Part shown: piece by piece, positions 1 to 9,238 of the stretch | Layout: every line of letters begins with the position of its first letter | How positions within the stretch are numbered: the first letter of the stretch is position 1 | Assembly (NCBI GenBank): GCA_029010715.1 | Contig: JAQXKZ010000025.1 | Location: forward strand, 16,492-80,491 | Reading direction: 5' to 3' | DNA length: 64,000 nt | DNA from: Clostridiales bacterium | GTDB taxonomy: Bacteria; Bacillota; Clostridia; Oscillospirales; Oscillospiraceae | Notes under the pieces: model-generated | Databases searched by the model: none | What the model was told of the DNA's origin: nothing | The model's input: only the letters and a program-made list of their open reading frames with translations | Program-made: the position numbers and the translations under genes

Positions 1-22
1 CACAATGAAACGAGGTCAATAT

Positions 23-1924
23 ATGTACACGGACTCCTATTTTAATAAGTTCGTTTTGCCCGAGGATCTCTCTCAGGCATTGAAAAAGAGCAACTGTCTC
101 TGCTATCCCGAGACAAAGGAGCAGCTTATAGAGATGTGCTACGGCCCCACGCATTCCTCGAAGTTCGACGTATGCTACAGCATTGACGGCAAGGGTCTGT
201 TCAAGGAAGCCGAGGTCGTGCGCTGCAAGAACGGTACCGCCGTCAATTTCATGGAGGACTACATGCGCCGCCGCGACCCCGACTGTATGAGGATCGGCGA
301 CGATCTTCCCACAGATAAGCCCCGCTTTTCCGAGGTATACGGCTACGAATTTTCCAGCCTCCGTCGGGAAACCATGGATTGGCTTGCTTCACAGCGCCTT
401 ATCATTCTGCCCTTCCGCGCCGGCGGACAATACTACGGCTACGACAGTCTGATGATCTGTCCGATGAACGCCGCGTTCTTCGCCCTCTCCCTTGCCAACA
501 TGCAGGGCTTTGTCAGCATCAACGACGTTCAGGACGGTTTTACTCCGCGCGCCGTCATATACGTTGCGCCTCCTTTCAGGCACACCCACTTCAACGGCAA
601 GCAGGTTGTCGTGCATCAGCGCAGCGAGCGGCTGCACGAGGTCTTTTCCTATAATCTCTATCCCGGTCCCTCCGCGAAGAAGGGCGTGTTCTCCATGCTG
701 CTGGACATCGGCGAGCAGGAGGGCTGGATTACCAACCACGCCTCCGCCGCGCTTCTCGAGTCCCCGTATGAGATGGAAGTCGTGTTCATGCACGAGGGTG
801 CTTCCGGCGGCGGCAAGAGCGAAATGCTCGAGGAGATACACCGCGAGGAGGACGGCAAGCTGCTTATGGGTACGCATACCGTCAGCGGTGAGAAATATTA
901 CATCTCCCTCGGTGAGACCTGTAAGATCCACCCCATTGCGGACGATATGATCCTCGCCCATAAGGATATGCAGAATAACTCCGGCCACCTGGTCATAGCC
1001 GACGCGGAGGACGGCTGGTTCCTGCGTATGGACGGCGACAATTACTACGGCAACAGTCCCGCGTATGAGCGCATCAGCATCCATCCCTCGGAGCCTCTGG
1101 AGTTCTTCAATATGGATGCCGTTCCCGGCGCCACCTGCCTGATCTGGGAGCATGTCCCGGAATCCGACGGCAAACCCTGTACCAACCCGCGTGTTATAAT
1201 TCCGCGCCGCATGATCGACAACATCGTCCCCGGCAATGAGCCGCAGGAGGTAAATGTCCGCTCCTTCGGCGTGCGTATGCCCCCCTCCACCAACATGGCT
1301 CCCAACTACGGCGTCATGGGTATGGTCCAGTTCGTTCCCACGTCCATAGCGTGGCTCTGGAGGCTTATCGCTCCGCGCGGTTTCAAGAACCCCTCCATCG
1401 CCGACTCCAACGCCGGCAGCGGCCTGAAGGCCGAGGGCGTCGGCTCCTATTGGCCGTTCTCCACCGGCAAAAAGGTCACTCAGGCCAACATGCTCCTCCG
1501 CCAGATGCTCGCCTGTCCGAACACGCTGAATATTCTCATACCGAATCAGCACATAGGCGCGTATCAGGTCGGCTTCATGGGTGAGTGGCTCACACGTGAG
1601 TACCTTGCGCGCAGAGGCGGCAATGTCAAGCTGAAGCATCTTGTTCCCGCGCGCTGCCCGATCTTCGGCTACTCCCTCGATGAGATGAAGATCGACGGCC
1701 AGTACGTCCGTCAGACCTTCCTGCGCCCGGAGCTGCAGTCCAAGCTCGGCTTTGAGGGCTACGACGCCGGCGCGAAGATCCTTACCGATTTCTTTAAGGA
1801 ACAGCTGAAGCAGTTCCTCACCGACGACCTTGACCCGCTCGGCCGCCGGATAATAGAGCTCGTCATGGATGACGCTCCTCTTGAGGATTACCTGGCCCTG
1901 ACTCCGATGTCCAACATCAAGTAA
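23..1924 (+). CDS. DUF4914 family protein (P-loop containing, PEPCK-like layout)
   Basis: Long ORF with GASGGGKSE P-loop; overall sequence recognised as DUF4914-type. ATG at 23 is preceded by GAGGT; ATG at 5 is an alternative start. Confidence 0.75.
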   Translation: MYTDSYFNKFVLPEDLSQALKKSNCLCYPETKEQLIEMCYGPTHSSKFDVCYSIDGKGLFKEAEVVRCKNGTAVNFMEDYMRRRDPDCMRIGDDLPTDKPRFSEVYGYEFSSLRRETMDWLASQRLIILPFRAGGQYYGYDSLMICPMNAAFFALSLANMQGFVSINDVQDGFTPRAVIYVAPPFRHTHFNGKQVVVHQRSERLHEVFSYNLYPGPSAKKGVFSMLLDIGEQEGWITNHASAALLESPYEMEVVFMHEGASGGGKSEMLEEIHREEDGKLLMGTHTVSGEKYYISLGETCKIHPIADDMILAHKDMQNNSGHLVIADAEDGWFLRMDGDNYYGNSPAYERISIHPSEPLEFFNMDAVPGATCLIWEHVPESDGKPCTNPRVIIPRRMIDNIVPGNEPQEVNVRSFGVRMPPSTNMAPNYGVMGMVQFVPTSIAWLWRLIAPRGFKNPSIADSNAGSGLKAEGVGSYWPFSTGKKVTQANMLLRQMLACPNTLNILIPNQHIGAYQVGFMGEWLTREYLARRGGNVKLKHLVPARCPIFGYSLDEMKIDGQYVRQTFLRPELQSKLGFEGYDAGAKILTDFFKEQLKQFLTDDLDPLGRRIIELVMDDAPLEDYLALTPMSNIK

Positions 1925-2152
1925 TAAGCCAAACTGCCGCCGCACATGAGATAAATTGTACCGCCGCCGGCGCGTTGCCGGCGGCGGTATTCCGCTGTGT
2001 ACGCCGCTTTGCCCGTCTGCCGTACATTTTTCGATTTTTTCTTGTGCTCCCCTGCCATATGTGGTATCTTATTAAAGTACTTTAAAGTACCCGACATGGC
2101 TTCAGCCGCGTTCAAACCGAATTTTTATCAAGCCCCGAAAGGAGGATTGTCC

Positions 2153-3220
2153 TTGAAGATTGTTGTTCTCGGCGGCGGTATAAGTACCGAGCGTCAGGTT
2201 TCGCTCGTTACCGCCACCTCTGTATGTAAGGCTCTGCGCAGTCTCGGCCACAAGGCCATATTTGTGGATATGTTCATGGGTATGGAGAATTACGACGGAG
2301 CTCTGGAAGCTGCTTTTGACGTCCCTGACGGCTTCTGCAGCGAGCTCAGCGTCGGCAGGCAGGCCCCGGACATAGAGGCCGTCAAGGCCTCGCGCAAGTT
2401 TCACAGCCCGAGCCGCCTCGGTAAAAACGTACTGGAGATCTGCACCATGGCCGACTGTGTGTTTCTCGGCCTGCACGGCGCCGACGGTGAGGACGGTAAA
2501 ATACAGGCTGCTTTGGACCTGCTCGGCGTCCCCTACACCGGATCTGACCCGCTCAGCAGCGCCATGGCCATGGATAAGGCCGTCGCCAAGCGCGTTATGG
2601 ACAGCTTCGGTATCCGTACCGCGCCCTGGCAGGAGATCAGCTATACCGCGGCCGATATCCCCCGCCTGCTTGACACGCTGCCTCTACCCTGCGCCGTCAA
2701 GGTGGTCAACGGCGGTTCGTCAATCGGCGTAGAACTTCCAAATACGCGTGCGGAGCTGGAGGCCGCCCTGCGCAGCGTGCTCAAATACGGCAACCGCGTC
2801 GTCGTCGAAGAAAAAATCTCGGGTATCGAGGTCACCGTACCCGTCCTTGGCGACCGGTGCCTCAGCCCGATTGAGATCGTTCCCCCGGAAGGCACGAGCT
2901 TCGACTATGTCGCCAAATACCAGAGCGGCAGCGAGGGCGCGAGCGAGATATGCCCGGCACGCATAAGTGAAAAGGATAGGCAGACCGTGTCGGAAGCGGC
3001 GCTGAAGTTCCACCGTGCGCTCGGCCTGTCCGTTTACTCCCGTTCCGACTTCATCCTCGACAGAGAGGGCCGCGCATGGTGCCTTGAGGTCAATACCCTG
3101 CCCGGCATGACGCCGAACAGTCTTATTCCCAAGGCCGCCAGGCTGGAAGGCCTCGACTATGCGCATCTGTGCGAGAAAATTGTCGAGCTTTCCGTTGCCG
3201 CCAGGAGTGCCCGGCAGTAA
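2153..3220 (+). CDS. ddl: D-alanine--D-alanine ligase
   Basis: ATP-grasp D-Ala ligase motifs (LHGADGEDGKIQAALDLLGVPYTGSDPLSSAMAMDK; EVNTLPGMTPNSLIPKAA); TTG start after AAAGGAGG. Confidence 0.93.
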   Translation: MKIVVLGGGISTERQVSLVTATSVCKALRSLGHKAIFVDMFMGMENYDGALEAAFDVPDGFCSELSVGRQAPDIEAVKASRKFHSPSRLGKNVLEICTMADCVFLGLHGADGEDGKIQAALDLLGVPYTGSDPLSSAMAMDKAVAKRVMDSFGIRTAPWQEISYTAADIPRLLDTLPLPCAVKVVNGGSSIGVELPNTRAELEAALRSVLKYGNRVVVEEKISGIEVTVPVLGDRCLSPIEIVPPEGTSFDYVAKYQSGSEGASEICPARISEKDRQTVSEAALKFHRALGLSVYSRSDFILDREGRAWCLEVNTLPGMTPNSLIPKAARLEGLDYAHLCEKIVELSVAARSARQ

Positions 3221-3396
3221 ATTTTCCGTATTCTGTCCATCTGATAATTCTTAAAACGAAGTTAACATTTTCTTAATGTTTTATACCGGCGTTGTGGTAA
3301 AATCTATTTTTGAAAAAGTACTGCCGGTTTATTGTGCGCAGCACCGGATGCGCATTCATCCGCGCTTGTCTAAGCATCACATTACAAGGTGAAACT

Positions 3397-3801
3397 ATGA
3401 GAGAAAAATTGACCCGTTTTATGGCCGGACGCAACGGCAATGACCAACTGAATCTGTTTCTGCTGATTGTGGACGTAGTGCTGCTGCTGTTTGCCTCTTT
3501 CTTCCGGGACAGCTTCGGCAAATACATCTATATACCCGTATTCGCCCTGCTCGGATACGCGTATTTCCGTATGTTTTCCCGCAACGTGTACAGGCGCCGT
3601 GAGGAAAACGGGAAATACATCCGCGCCCGCTACCGCGTCTCCGCCGCGCTTCGGGTCCGGCACGAACGCTGGATTCAGCGCCGCGATTACAAGTTTTTTA
3701 CCTGCCCCTCCTGCCGCACTACTCTGCGCGTACCGAGAGGGCACGGCAAGATCAAGATAGTCTGTACCAAGTGCGGCAACTCCTTCACCGGTAAGACCTG
3801 A
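3397..3801 (+). CDS. Small protein with two predicted TM segments and a C-terminal zinc-ribbon-like CPSC...CTKC motif
   Basis: ORF with CPSCRTTLRVPRGHGKIKIVCTKCGNSF; immediately upstream of the DUF5685 gene. Confidence 0.7.
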   Translation: MREKLTRFMAGRNGNDQLNLFLLIVDVVLLLFASFFRDSFGKYIYIPVFALLGYAYFRMFSRNVYRRREENGKYIRARYRVSAALRVRHERWIQRRDYKFFTCPSCRTTLRVPRGHGKIKIVCTKCGNSFTGKT

Positions 3802-3802
3802 T

Positions 3803-4627
3803 ATGTTCGGATATCTTGTTGCCGCGCCTGATCTCCTTGAAGAAGATCAGCAAAAACGCTATAAATCATGCTACTGCGGTCTTTGCCGCAGTCTGGAGCA
3901 TTGCTTCGGCAAAGTCGCCCGGCTCACGCTCAACTATGACCTGACCTTTCTCGTGCTGCTGCTCTCTTCCCTCTATGAGCCGGAAGAGGAGCGCGGCGAG
4001 GACAGTTGTCCGCGCCATCCGGCCGCGAAGCAGGCATGGGTGTCAAGTGAAGTGACCGACTATGCCGCACATATGAACATTGCCCTCGCCTATCTCAAAT
4101 GTCTGGATGACTGGCATGATGACCGCAGTCTCACGGCTCTGGCAGAGTCCCGTACTCTGAAGAGCTTTTACGACAGGACCGCTGAGAAATATCCGCGTCA
4201 GTGCTCTGCCATGTGCAGTGCGCTGGATAAGCTGAGCGAAATTGAGAAAGAGGGCGTCGAAGCCCCCGATCAGGCCGCCGGCTGCTTCGGCGAACTGATG
4301 GAGGAGATCTTCGTTTACAGGGACGATCGCTGGTCTCCCGCGCTCAGGGCCATGGCGCATGCTCTCGGCAGATTCATCTACCTCATGGATGCAGCCATGG
4401 ATCTCGACAGGGACGTCGCTGCCGGGAGCTATAATCCCTTCCGCAGCTTTCACGGCCTTGCGGATAATGAGCAGCGCTTCAGGGACATACTGAAGATGCA
4501 GCTCGGCGAGTGCGTTTTTTTCTTCGATAAGCTGCCGCTGGTGCAGGACACCGGGCTTATGCAAAACATTCTGTGTATCGGGCTGTGGGCACAATTCAAC
4601 AAGAAATACAGCAGAAAGGACCCTTAA
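3803..4627 (+). CDS. DUF5685 family protein
   Basis: MFGYLVAAPDLLEEDQQKRYKSCYCGLCRSL N-terminus typical of the family; tightly followed by a J-domain gene. Confidence 0.78.
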   Translation: MFGYLVAAPDLLEEDQQKRYKSCYCGLCRSLEHCFGKVARLTLNYDLTFLVLLLSSLYEPEEERGEDSCPRHPAAKQAWVSSEVTDYAAHMNIALAYLKCLDDWHDDRSLTALAESRTLKSFYDRTAEKYPRQCSAMCSALDKLSEIEKEGVEAPDQAAGCFGELMEEIFVYRDDRWSPALRAMAHALGRFIYLMDAAMDLDRDVAAGSYNPFRSFHGLADNEQRFRDILKMQLGECVFFFDKLPLVQDTGLMQNILCIGLWAQFNKKYSRKDP

Positions 4628-5311
4628 ATGTATCAGGATCCGTACAAGGTCCTCGGCGTATCCCCTGACGCCTCGGACGAGGAGATAAAAAAGGCATACC
4701 GCGATCTGACCAAGAAGTATCACCCGGACCTGAATCCCGGCGATCCGGAGGCAGCTCGCAAGATGAACGATATCAACAGTGCCTATGACCAGATAAAGAA
4801 CGGTACGGCCCAGAGCGGCGCCTACGGTCAGCAGAGCTACGGCCAGCAGGGAGGCCAGTATCAGCAGTACGGCTGGAATCCCTGGACCGGCTGGACGGAG
4901 TATTCCGGCTGGGGCAATGCCCAGCAGTCGCGGCAGACCGAGCGCAGTGAATATACCGCAGCAAAGAACTATATCCGCAACGGCATGTACAGGGAGGCCA
5001 TAAACGCCCTCTCCGGTGTCCCCGTCTCCGAGCGCGACGGGAAGTGGTACTATCTCTCCGCCGGCGCCAATATGTACATGGGCAACAAGGTCACTGCTCT
5101 TGAGCACGCCAAGCGCGCCGTCGAGATCGACCCTGGCAACGAGGAATACCGCCAGCTGCTTGAGCAGCTGCAGAGCGGGCGCGATTTCTATGACGGTTAT
5201 TCGAGCGGTTACAGCAAGAGCGTGAATCTCAATCCGCTGTGGCTTGCCCTGTGCGCGTCGCAGTTCTTCTGCGGCAACACCTGCGGCTGCCCTGCGGTAT
5301 TCTGCTGCTGA
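4628..5311 (+). CDS. J-domain (DnaJ-like) protein with TPR-like region
   Basis: N-terminal J domain with HPD motif ([14 protein letters not shown]). Confidence 0.9.
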   Translation: MYQDPYKVLGVSPDASDEEIKKAYRDLTKKYHPDLNPGDPEAARKMNDINSAYDQIKNGTAQSGAYGQQSYGQQGGQYQQYGWNPWTGWTEYSGWGNAQQSRQTERSEYTAAKNYIRNGMYREAINALSGVPVSERDGKWYYLSAGANMYMGNKVTALEHAKRAVEIDPGNEEYRQLLEQLQSGRDFYDGYSSGYSKSVNLNPLWLALCASQFFCGNTCGCPAVFCC

Positions 5312-5328
5312 AGCGCAAAAAAACTTCA

Positions 5329-5353
5329 GGCCCCGTGCAGTCTGCACGGGGCC
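5329..5353 (+). terminator. Hairpin terminator-like structure after the J-domain gene
   Basis: GGCCCCGTGCA/TGCACGGGGCC stem, short loop. Confidence 0.55.
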
Positions 5354-5422
5354 TTGGCTTGTCAAAAATGCCTGCGGCAGCTCTTTTGACTGCGCTTCCG
5401 CCTCCGGGCATTGTGAGCATTT

Positions 5423-6460
5423 TTACATGAACAGCTTTTCAATCACGGAATCCGTGTATTCTGTCAGCGCCGCAAAATCCATATACGGCCGGTACACGCT
5501 CTCCAGCGCGTCGTGCAGGGCCTTTGCCTGCGCGAGCTTTCCGTAAGCGGCGGAAAGCAGCCGCTCTGTTATCCGTTGTCCCTCGCTAAGCTCTGATGTG
5601 CGGCCAAAGCTGTCCGCAGCCGCAGTTTTCAGCTTCTCCGCGCCTGCAAACCCCCAGTCTCCCGCTACGATCGCCGCCGAGCATCCCGGCAGCAGTACTG
5701 CCTCCGCTCTGTCCGGCTCCAGCGGGTCGGGGCAGAGAATGACGCTCATCCCTTTCTCCTGCGCCTCCTGCAGCGCCGTTTTAAGCAGTGCGTTCGCGCC
5801 TCTGTCTGCGTCATCAATTACATAAATTTGTTTACATAATTTTTCAACAGTGCTTTTCAGACGCAGCCTTCCCCTGCAGCTGTTCGCGCTCAGAAAGCGC
5901 CGTCTCAGAGCCGGGCCGCTCTCCGTACGGCCCTCAACCATCCTGTCAACGATCCTCCGTGCAAGCTCCCTGTCATCCTCCGGCATGCGCTCGCTCCAGG
6001 CCGGGTCGTAAGCGTTCGCCGTCTCTCCCGCCGCGGACAGCAGTCTGTATGCTCCGGCATACACTTTCCTGTATGCCGCGTTCAGCTCTGCTGCGCTCTC
6101 TGAATCGCGTGTGTTCAGCGGTGTTCTGCAAAAGCGCCCAAGGTTTACATAATCTGCATCCACAGCAAATGCCTGCGGCTCGCGTACGTGCGGGGCCGTA
6201 CCGTCTATCCAGGCTTGCCCCAGTTCCGGGACATACAGCGCGTCCAGAGAATCCGGGTCCCCTGAGCATATGATCTGCTCGGTATCCATTCCGCGCTCCC
6301 CTGCCGCAGCCGCTATCCTCCTCATAAATCCGGACTTTCCGGTTCCCGGACCGCCCTTTATGATATGCAGAAACACTCCCTCGTTTTCGGGGAAGCCCTC
6401 ATACAGCGAGCAGAATCCGCTCCTCGAATTTGCCGCCAGAAAGAAGCATGTATCCATCAA
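5423..6460 (-). CDS. P-loop ATPase (PRK06851-like)
   Basis: GGPGTGKSGFMRRIAA Walker A and PRK06851-like layout. Confidence 0.7.
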   Translation of the reverse strand: MMDTCFFLAANSRSGFCSLYEGFPENEGVFLHIIKGGPGTGKSGFMRRIAAAAGERGMDTEQIICSGDPDSLDALYVPELGQAWIDGTAPHVREPQAFAVDADYVNLGRFCRTPLNTRDSESAAELNAAYRKVYAGAYRLLSAAGETANAYDPAWSERMPEDDRELARRIVDRMVEGRTESGPALRRRFLSANSCRGRLRLKSTVEKLCKQIYVIDDADRGANALLKTALQEAQEKGMSVILCPDPLEPDRAEAVLLPGCSAAIVAGDWGFAGAEKLKTAAADSFGRTSELSEGQRITERLLSAAYGKLAQAKALHDALESVYRPYMDFAALTEYTDSVIEKLFM

Positions 6461-6580
6461 GCACCTCCGTATGTCACAGATAATTCACTATATGCTCATT
6501 TTAGCCGGATTGACATTGTTTCAGCCGTCGTATATAATTCTGTATTCAAAATAACGCTGCGCCTGATAAGGAGGATCCAT

Positions 6581-7228
6581 ATGTACAGATACGTGCTTTT
6601 TGATTTTGACGGGACCGTGTTCGATACCGTGGAAGGCATAAGCAAATCCGCCTCATATGCCGCCGGCAAGTTAGGCATTGACGCCGCGCCGGAGACTCTG
6701 CGCTGCTTTGCCGGTCCCCCGCTGGTCGACATGTTTATGGAGCACTTCGGTTTTTCTCGGGAGGACGCCGAGCTGGCAACCGGATATTTCCGTGAGCGCT
6801 ACGTTCCCACAGGTCTCTATGAGTGCCGTGTGTTTCCGGGGATAAAGGAACTCCTGACCGCTCTCAGAGCCGCCGGGCTGCGTGTCGGGATCGCCACATC
6901 CAAGCCGCAGACGCTGGCAGAAGAGCTGCTCGCCGGCGAAGGGATGACCGGGCTGTTTGAAGTCGTCTGCGGCAGTGACAGCGACGGCAACAACAACTCC
7001 AAGGCGCAGGTCCTTGGCCGGGCCATGGCCGCCCTCGGCGCAGTAAAGGAAGAGACCGTCCTGGTCGGCGACACGAAGTACGACGTGGCAGGCGCACACG
7101 AGTGCGGTGTCAGCTGCATCGGTGTCGAATACGGCTACGCCGCCGAGGGCGAGCTGGAATCAGCCGGCGCTGAATACATCGTAAAGGATATACCCGGGCT
7201 CAGGTCTCTTCTTCTTGGACAGACCTGA
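6581..7228 (+). CDS. HAD family hydrolase (phosphoglycolate phosphatase-like)
   Basis: DFDGTVFDT motif I, TSKP motif II, VGDTKYDVAGA motif IV; RBS AAGGAGG. Confidence 0.9.
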   Translation: MYRYVLFDFDGTVFDTVEGISKSASYAAGKLGIDAAPETLRCFAGPPLVDMFMEHFGFSREDAELATGYFRERYVPTGLYECRVFPGIKELLTALRAAGLRVGIATSKPQTLAEELLAGEGMTGLFEVVCGSDSDGNNNSKAQVLGRAMAALGAVKEETVLVGDTKYDVAGAHECGVSCIGVEYGYAAEGELESAGAEYIVKDIPGLRSLLLGQT

Positions 7229-7440
7229 TCGGCATGTCAGAAAGCCCCCGGCGGCCTTTTACCCGCGCTTCAGCCGCCCTGCATTATGAGCATATTAAAG
7301 CTTCAACAGATAGTCTTAATAAATAAAGCCTTTCTGCGGAGGATTATACAATTTGAGCTGCCTCCCCGGCCCTCTCAGCCTCCCCCGCCGCTCAGTTATC
7401 CGCCGCTCAGTAACGTACCCGGCAGTCTGCATGATACATA

Positions 7441-7470
7441 AAAGGTCCTGACATTCCGTCAGGACCTTTT
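7441..7470 (+). terminator. Rho-independent terminator
   Basis: AAAGGTCCTGAC ATTCC GTCAGGACCTTTT. Confidence 0.75.
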
Positions 7471-7619
7471 ATGCTGTTCCATGATTAGAGCTTTTAATCG
7501 GAGAACCCGTGTGCTTACGCACATTTGCAGCGTGCTTACGCACGCTGCTCCGTCTCATGCGTAGTTTGAAGCGCCTCCGGCGCTGTAAAAAGCTGTCAGA
7601 GTTTTACGGGATTCCGGCA

Positions 7620-8126
7620 TTACGTATCGAGTTCTATCATTACCACACTTACGCCCTGCCGTTCGGCATAGACAATTGTGCTCATCGTCCCCCCCGGCCG
7701 GCCGTCAAAGCAGGCCAGCAACAGTGACGAGTGGTCCACCATATACCGGTTTCGCAGCATCATGCAGTCATCCGTGTATCCGTACTGCAGCACTGTCACG
7801 CTGTCGCAGCTATCCAGCAGCCGGTTGTATCTCTGTCTCTGGACTCTGGCCCATTTGTCAGGCTGCGTGCCGCAGGGCACCGCCGCCTCCAGCGTCACAT
7901 CCGGATGCAGCTCCCGCAGGGCAAGTACCGCTTCGGCAAAATACATATCGCAGCCTATCGCCATACCGCATATGAAGTGCCTGTAGCCCAGCGTATATAT
8001 GGCTTCCAGCCGCGCGGCCAGCTCAAGCTTGAGTTCGATGCAGCGCGGGTCGTCCTCCCGCTGTCCCCACGGCAGCTTGGCGGGACGGTGCCCGGTAAAG
8101 CAGCAGCTTGTCTCCTTTGGGTACAT
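7620..8126 (-). CDS. SLOG/DUF1273-like (YpsA-like) protein
   Basis: CCFTGHRPAKLPWG start and GMAIGCDMYFAEAVLALR motif. Confidence 0.82.
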   Translation of the reverse strand: MYPKETSCCFTGHRPAKLPWGQREDDPRCIELKLELAARLEAIYTLGYRHFICGMAIGCDMYFAEAVLALRELHPDVTLEAAVPCGTQPDKWARVQRQRYNRLLDSCDSVTVLQYGYTDDCMMLRNRYMVDHSSLLLACFDGRPGGTMSTIVYAERQGVSVVMIELDT

Positions 8127-8242
8127 GCTCTCACCCCCGACTTCAGCTTTTCTGCTCTTATATTACGATACATTTTTCCTGTCTGCAACAAAAATATAAT
8201 TGGCTCTTGCAAATTGCGGTTACGTGTGCTATATTGAGCTTG

Positions 8243-8350
8243 TCTTCAGGGCAGGGTGAAATTCCCGATCGGCGGTAAAGTCCGCGAGCCGTATGGCAGG
8301 AACCGGTGTGATTCCGGTACCGACAGTATAGTCTGGATGGAAGAAGATGT
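8243..8350 (+). promoter_or_regulatory. FMN riboswitch (RFN element)
   Basis: Conserved RFN segments CAGGGTGAAATTCCCGATCGGCGGTAAAGTCCGCGA ... GATTCCGGTACCGACAGTATAGTCTGGATGGAAGAAGATG. Confidence 0.97.
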
Positions 8351-8407
8351 ACAGCCGTCATTGCGCCTTATGGGCGTATTGCCGGTTTTACATATATTTT
8401 TTCTGTG

Positions 8408-8440
8408 CCTGAAGAGTTTTCTTCAGGCTTATTTTTTATT
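8408..8440 (+). terminator. Expression-platform terminator of the FMN riboswitch
   Basis: CCTGAAG AGTTTT CTTCAGG followed by a T-rich tract, just before ribU. Confidence 0.8.
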
Positions 8441-8455
8441 ATTTTGGAGGCGCTT

Positions 8456-9238
8456 ATGGAAAGCCTAGGATTCGTCACTGTAAGTATCATCATCATTGCC
8501 GCGATAATTGTCGCGTCGGTACTGTTCCAGAAGTATCTATGCCGGGACAGAAAGACCTTCTCCAGCACTCACTATATCAGCTACACCGCAATGTTTGCCT
8601 GCATGGCCGGTGTACTGATGCTCATTGAGATTCCACTGTTCTTTGCTCCTTCCTTTTATAAGCTTGACATAAGCGAGATGCCCGTTCTGATATGCACCTT
8701 CTATCTCGGTCCCGTTGCCGGCACCGTTGCCGAGCTCCTTAAGGTCCTCGTCAAGCTCGTGATCAAGGGCACCAGTACCGCCTTTGTCGGAGACTTTGCC
8801 AATTTTGTCGTCGGCTGCACCTTTGTTTTGCCGGCCAGCGTCATATACCACGCCCGCCCCGGCAAAAAGACCGCGCTTGTCGGCATGGCCGTCGGCACGC
8901 TGATAATGACCGTGTTCGGCAGTGCCTTCAACGCCATATATCTGCTGCCCAAATTCTCCGAACTCTACGGCATCCCTCTTGACGCCATCATCGGCATGGG
9001 CACCGCCGTTAACGGCGCTATCAACAGTGTTTCCACGCTGGTCCTTTTCGCCGTGGCCCCCTTTAACCTGCTCAAAGGCATCATCGTGTCAGCCCTGACC
9101 TTCCTGCTGTATAAGCGCATCTCCCCGATTCTCCACAGGAATGACGCCAGGAAGCAGCAGCGCCGCCTCGAACGCGCCGCCGATGCCTCCGTCAGCGCAC
9201 CGTCCGACGGAGCCTCAGCAGACTCAGAACAAAATTGA
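8456..9238 (+). CDS. ribU: ECF transporter S component, riboflavin (RibU)
   Basis: Multi-TM S-component sequence downstream of an FMN riboswitch. Confidence 0.9.
   Translation: MESLGFVTVSIIIIAAIIVASVLFQKYLCRDRKTFSSTHYISYTAMFACMAGVLMLIEIPLFFAPSFYKLDISEMPVLICTFYLGPVAGTVAELLKVLVKLVIKGTSTAFVGDFANFVVGCTFVLPASVIYHARPGKKTALVGMAVGTLIMTVFGSAFNAIYLLPKFSELYGIPLDAIIGMGTAVNGAINSVSTLVLFAVAPFNLLKGIIVSALTFLLYKRISPILHRNDARKQQRRLERAADASVSAPSDGASADSEQN

Noticed and set aside
389-1945. 518-aa minus-strand ORF
   Set aside because: Antisense to the DUF4914 gene, with no recognisable domain or RBS.
5370-7301. Similarity between 5370-5425 and 7241-7301 (…GCGCTTCmGCC…GCATTrTGAGCAT…)
   Set aside because: Only about 70% by eye with gaps; too weak to call a repeat family without alignment statistics.
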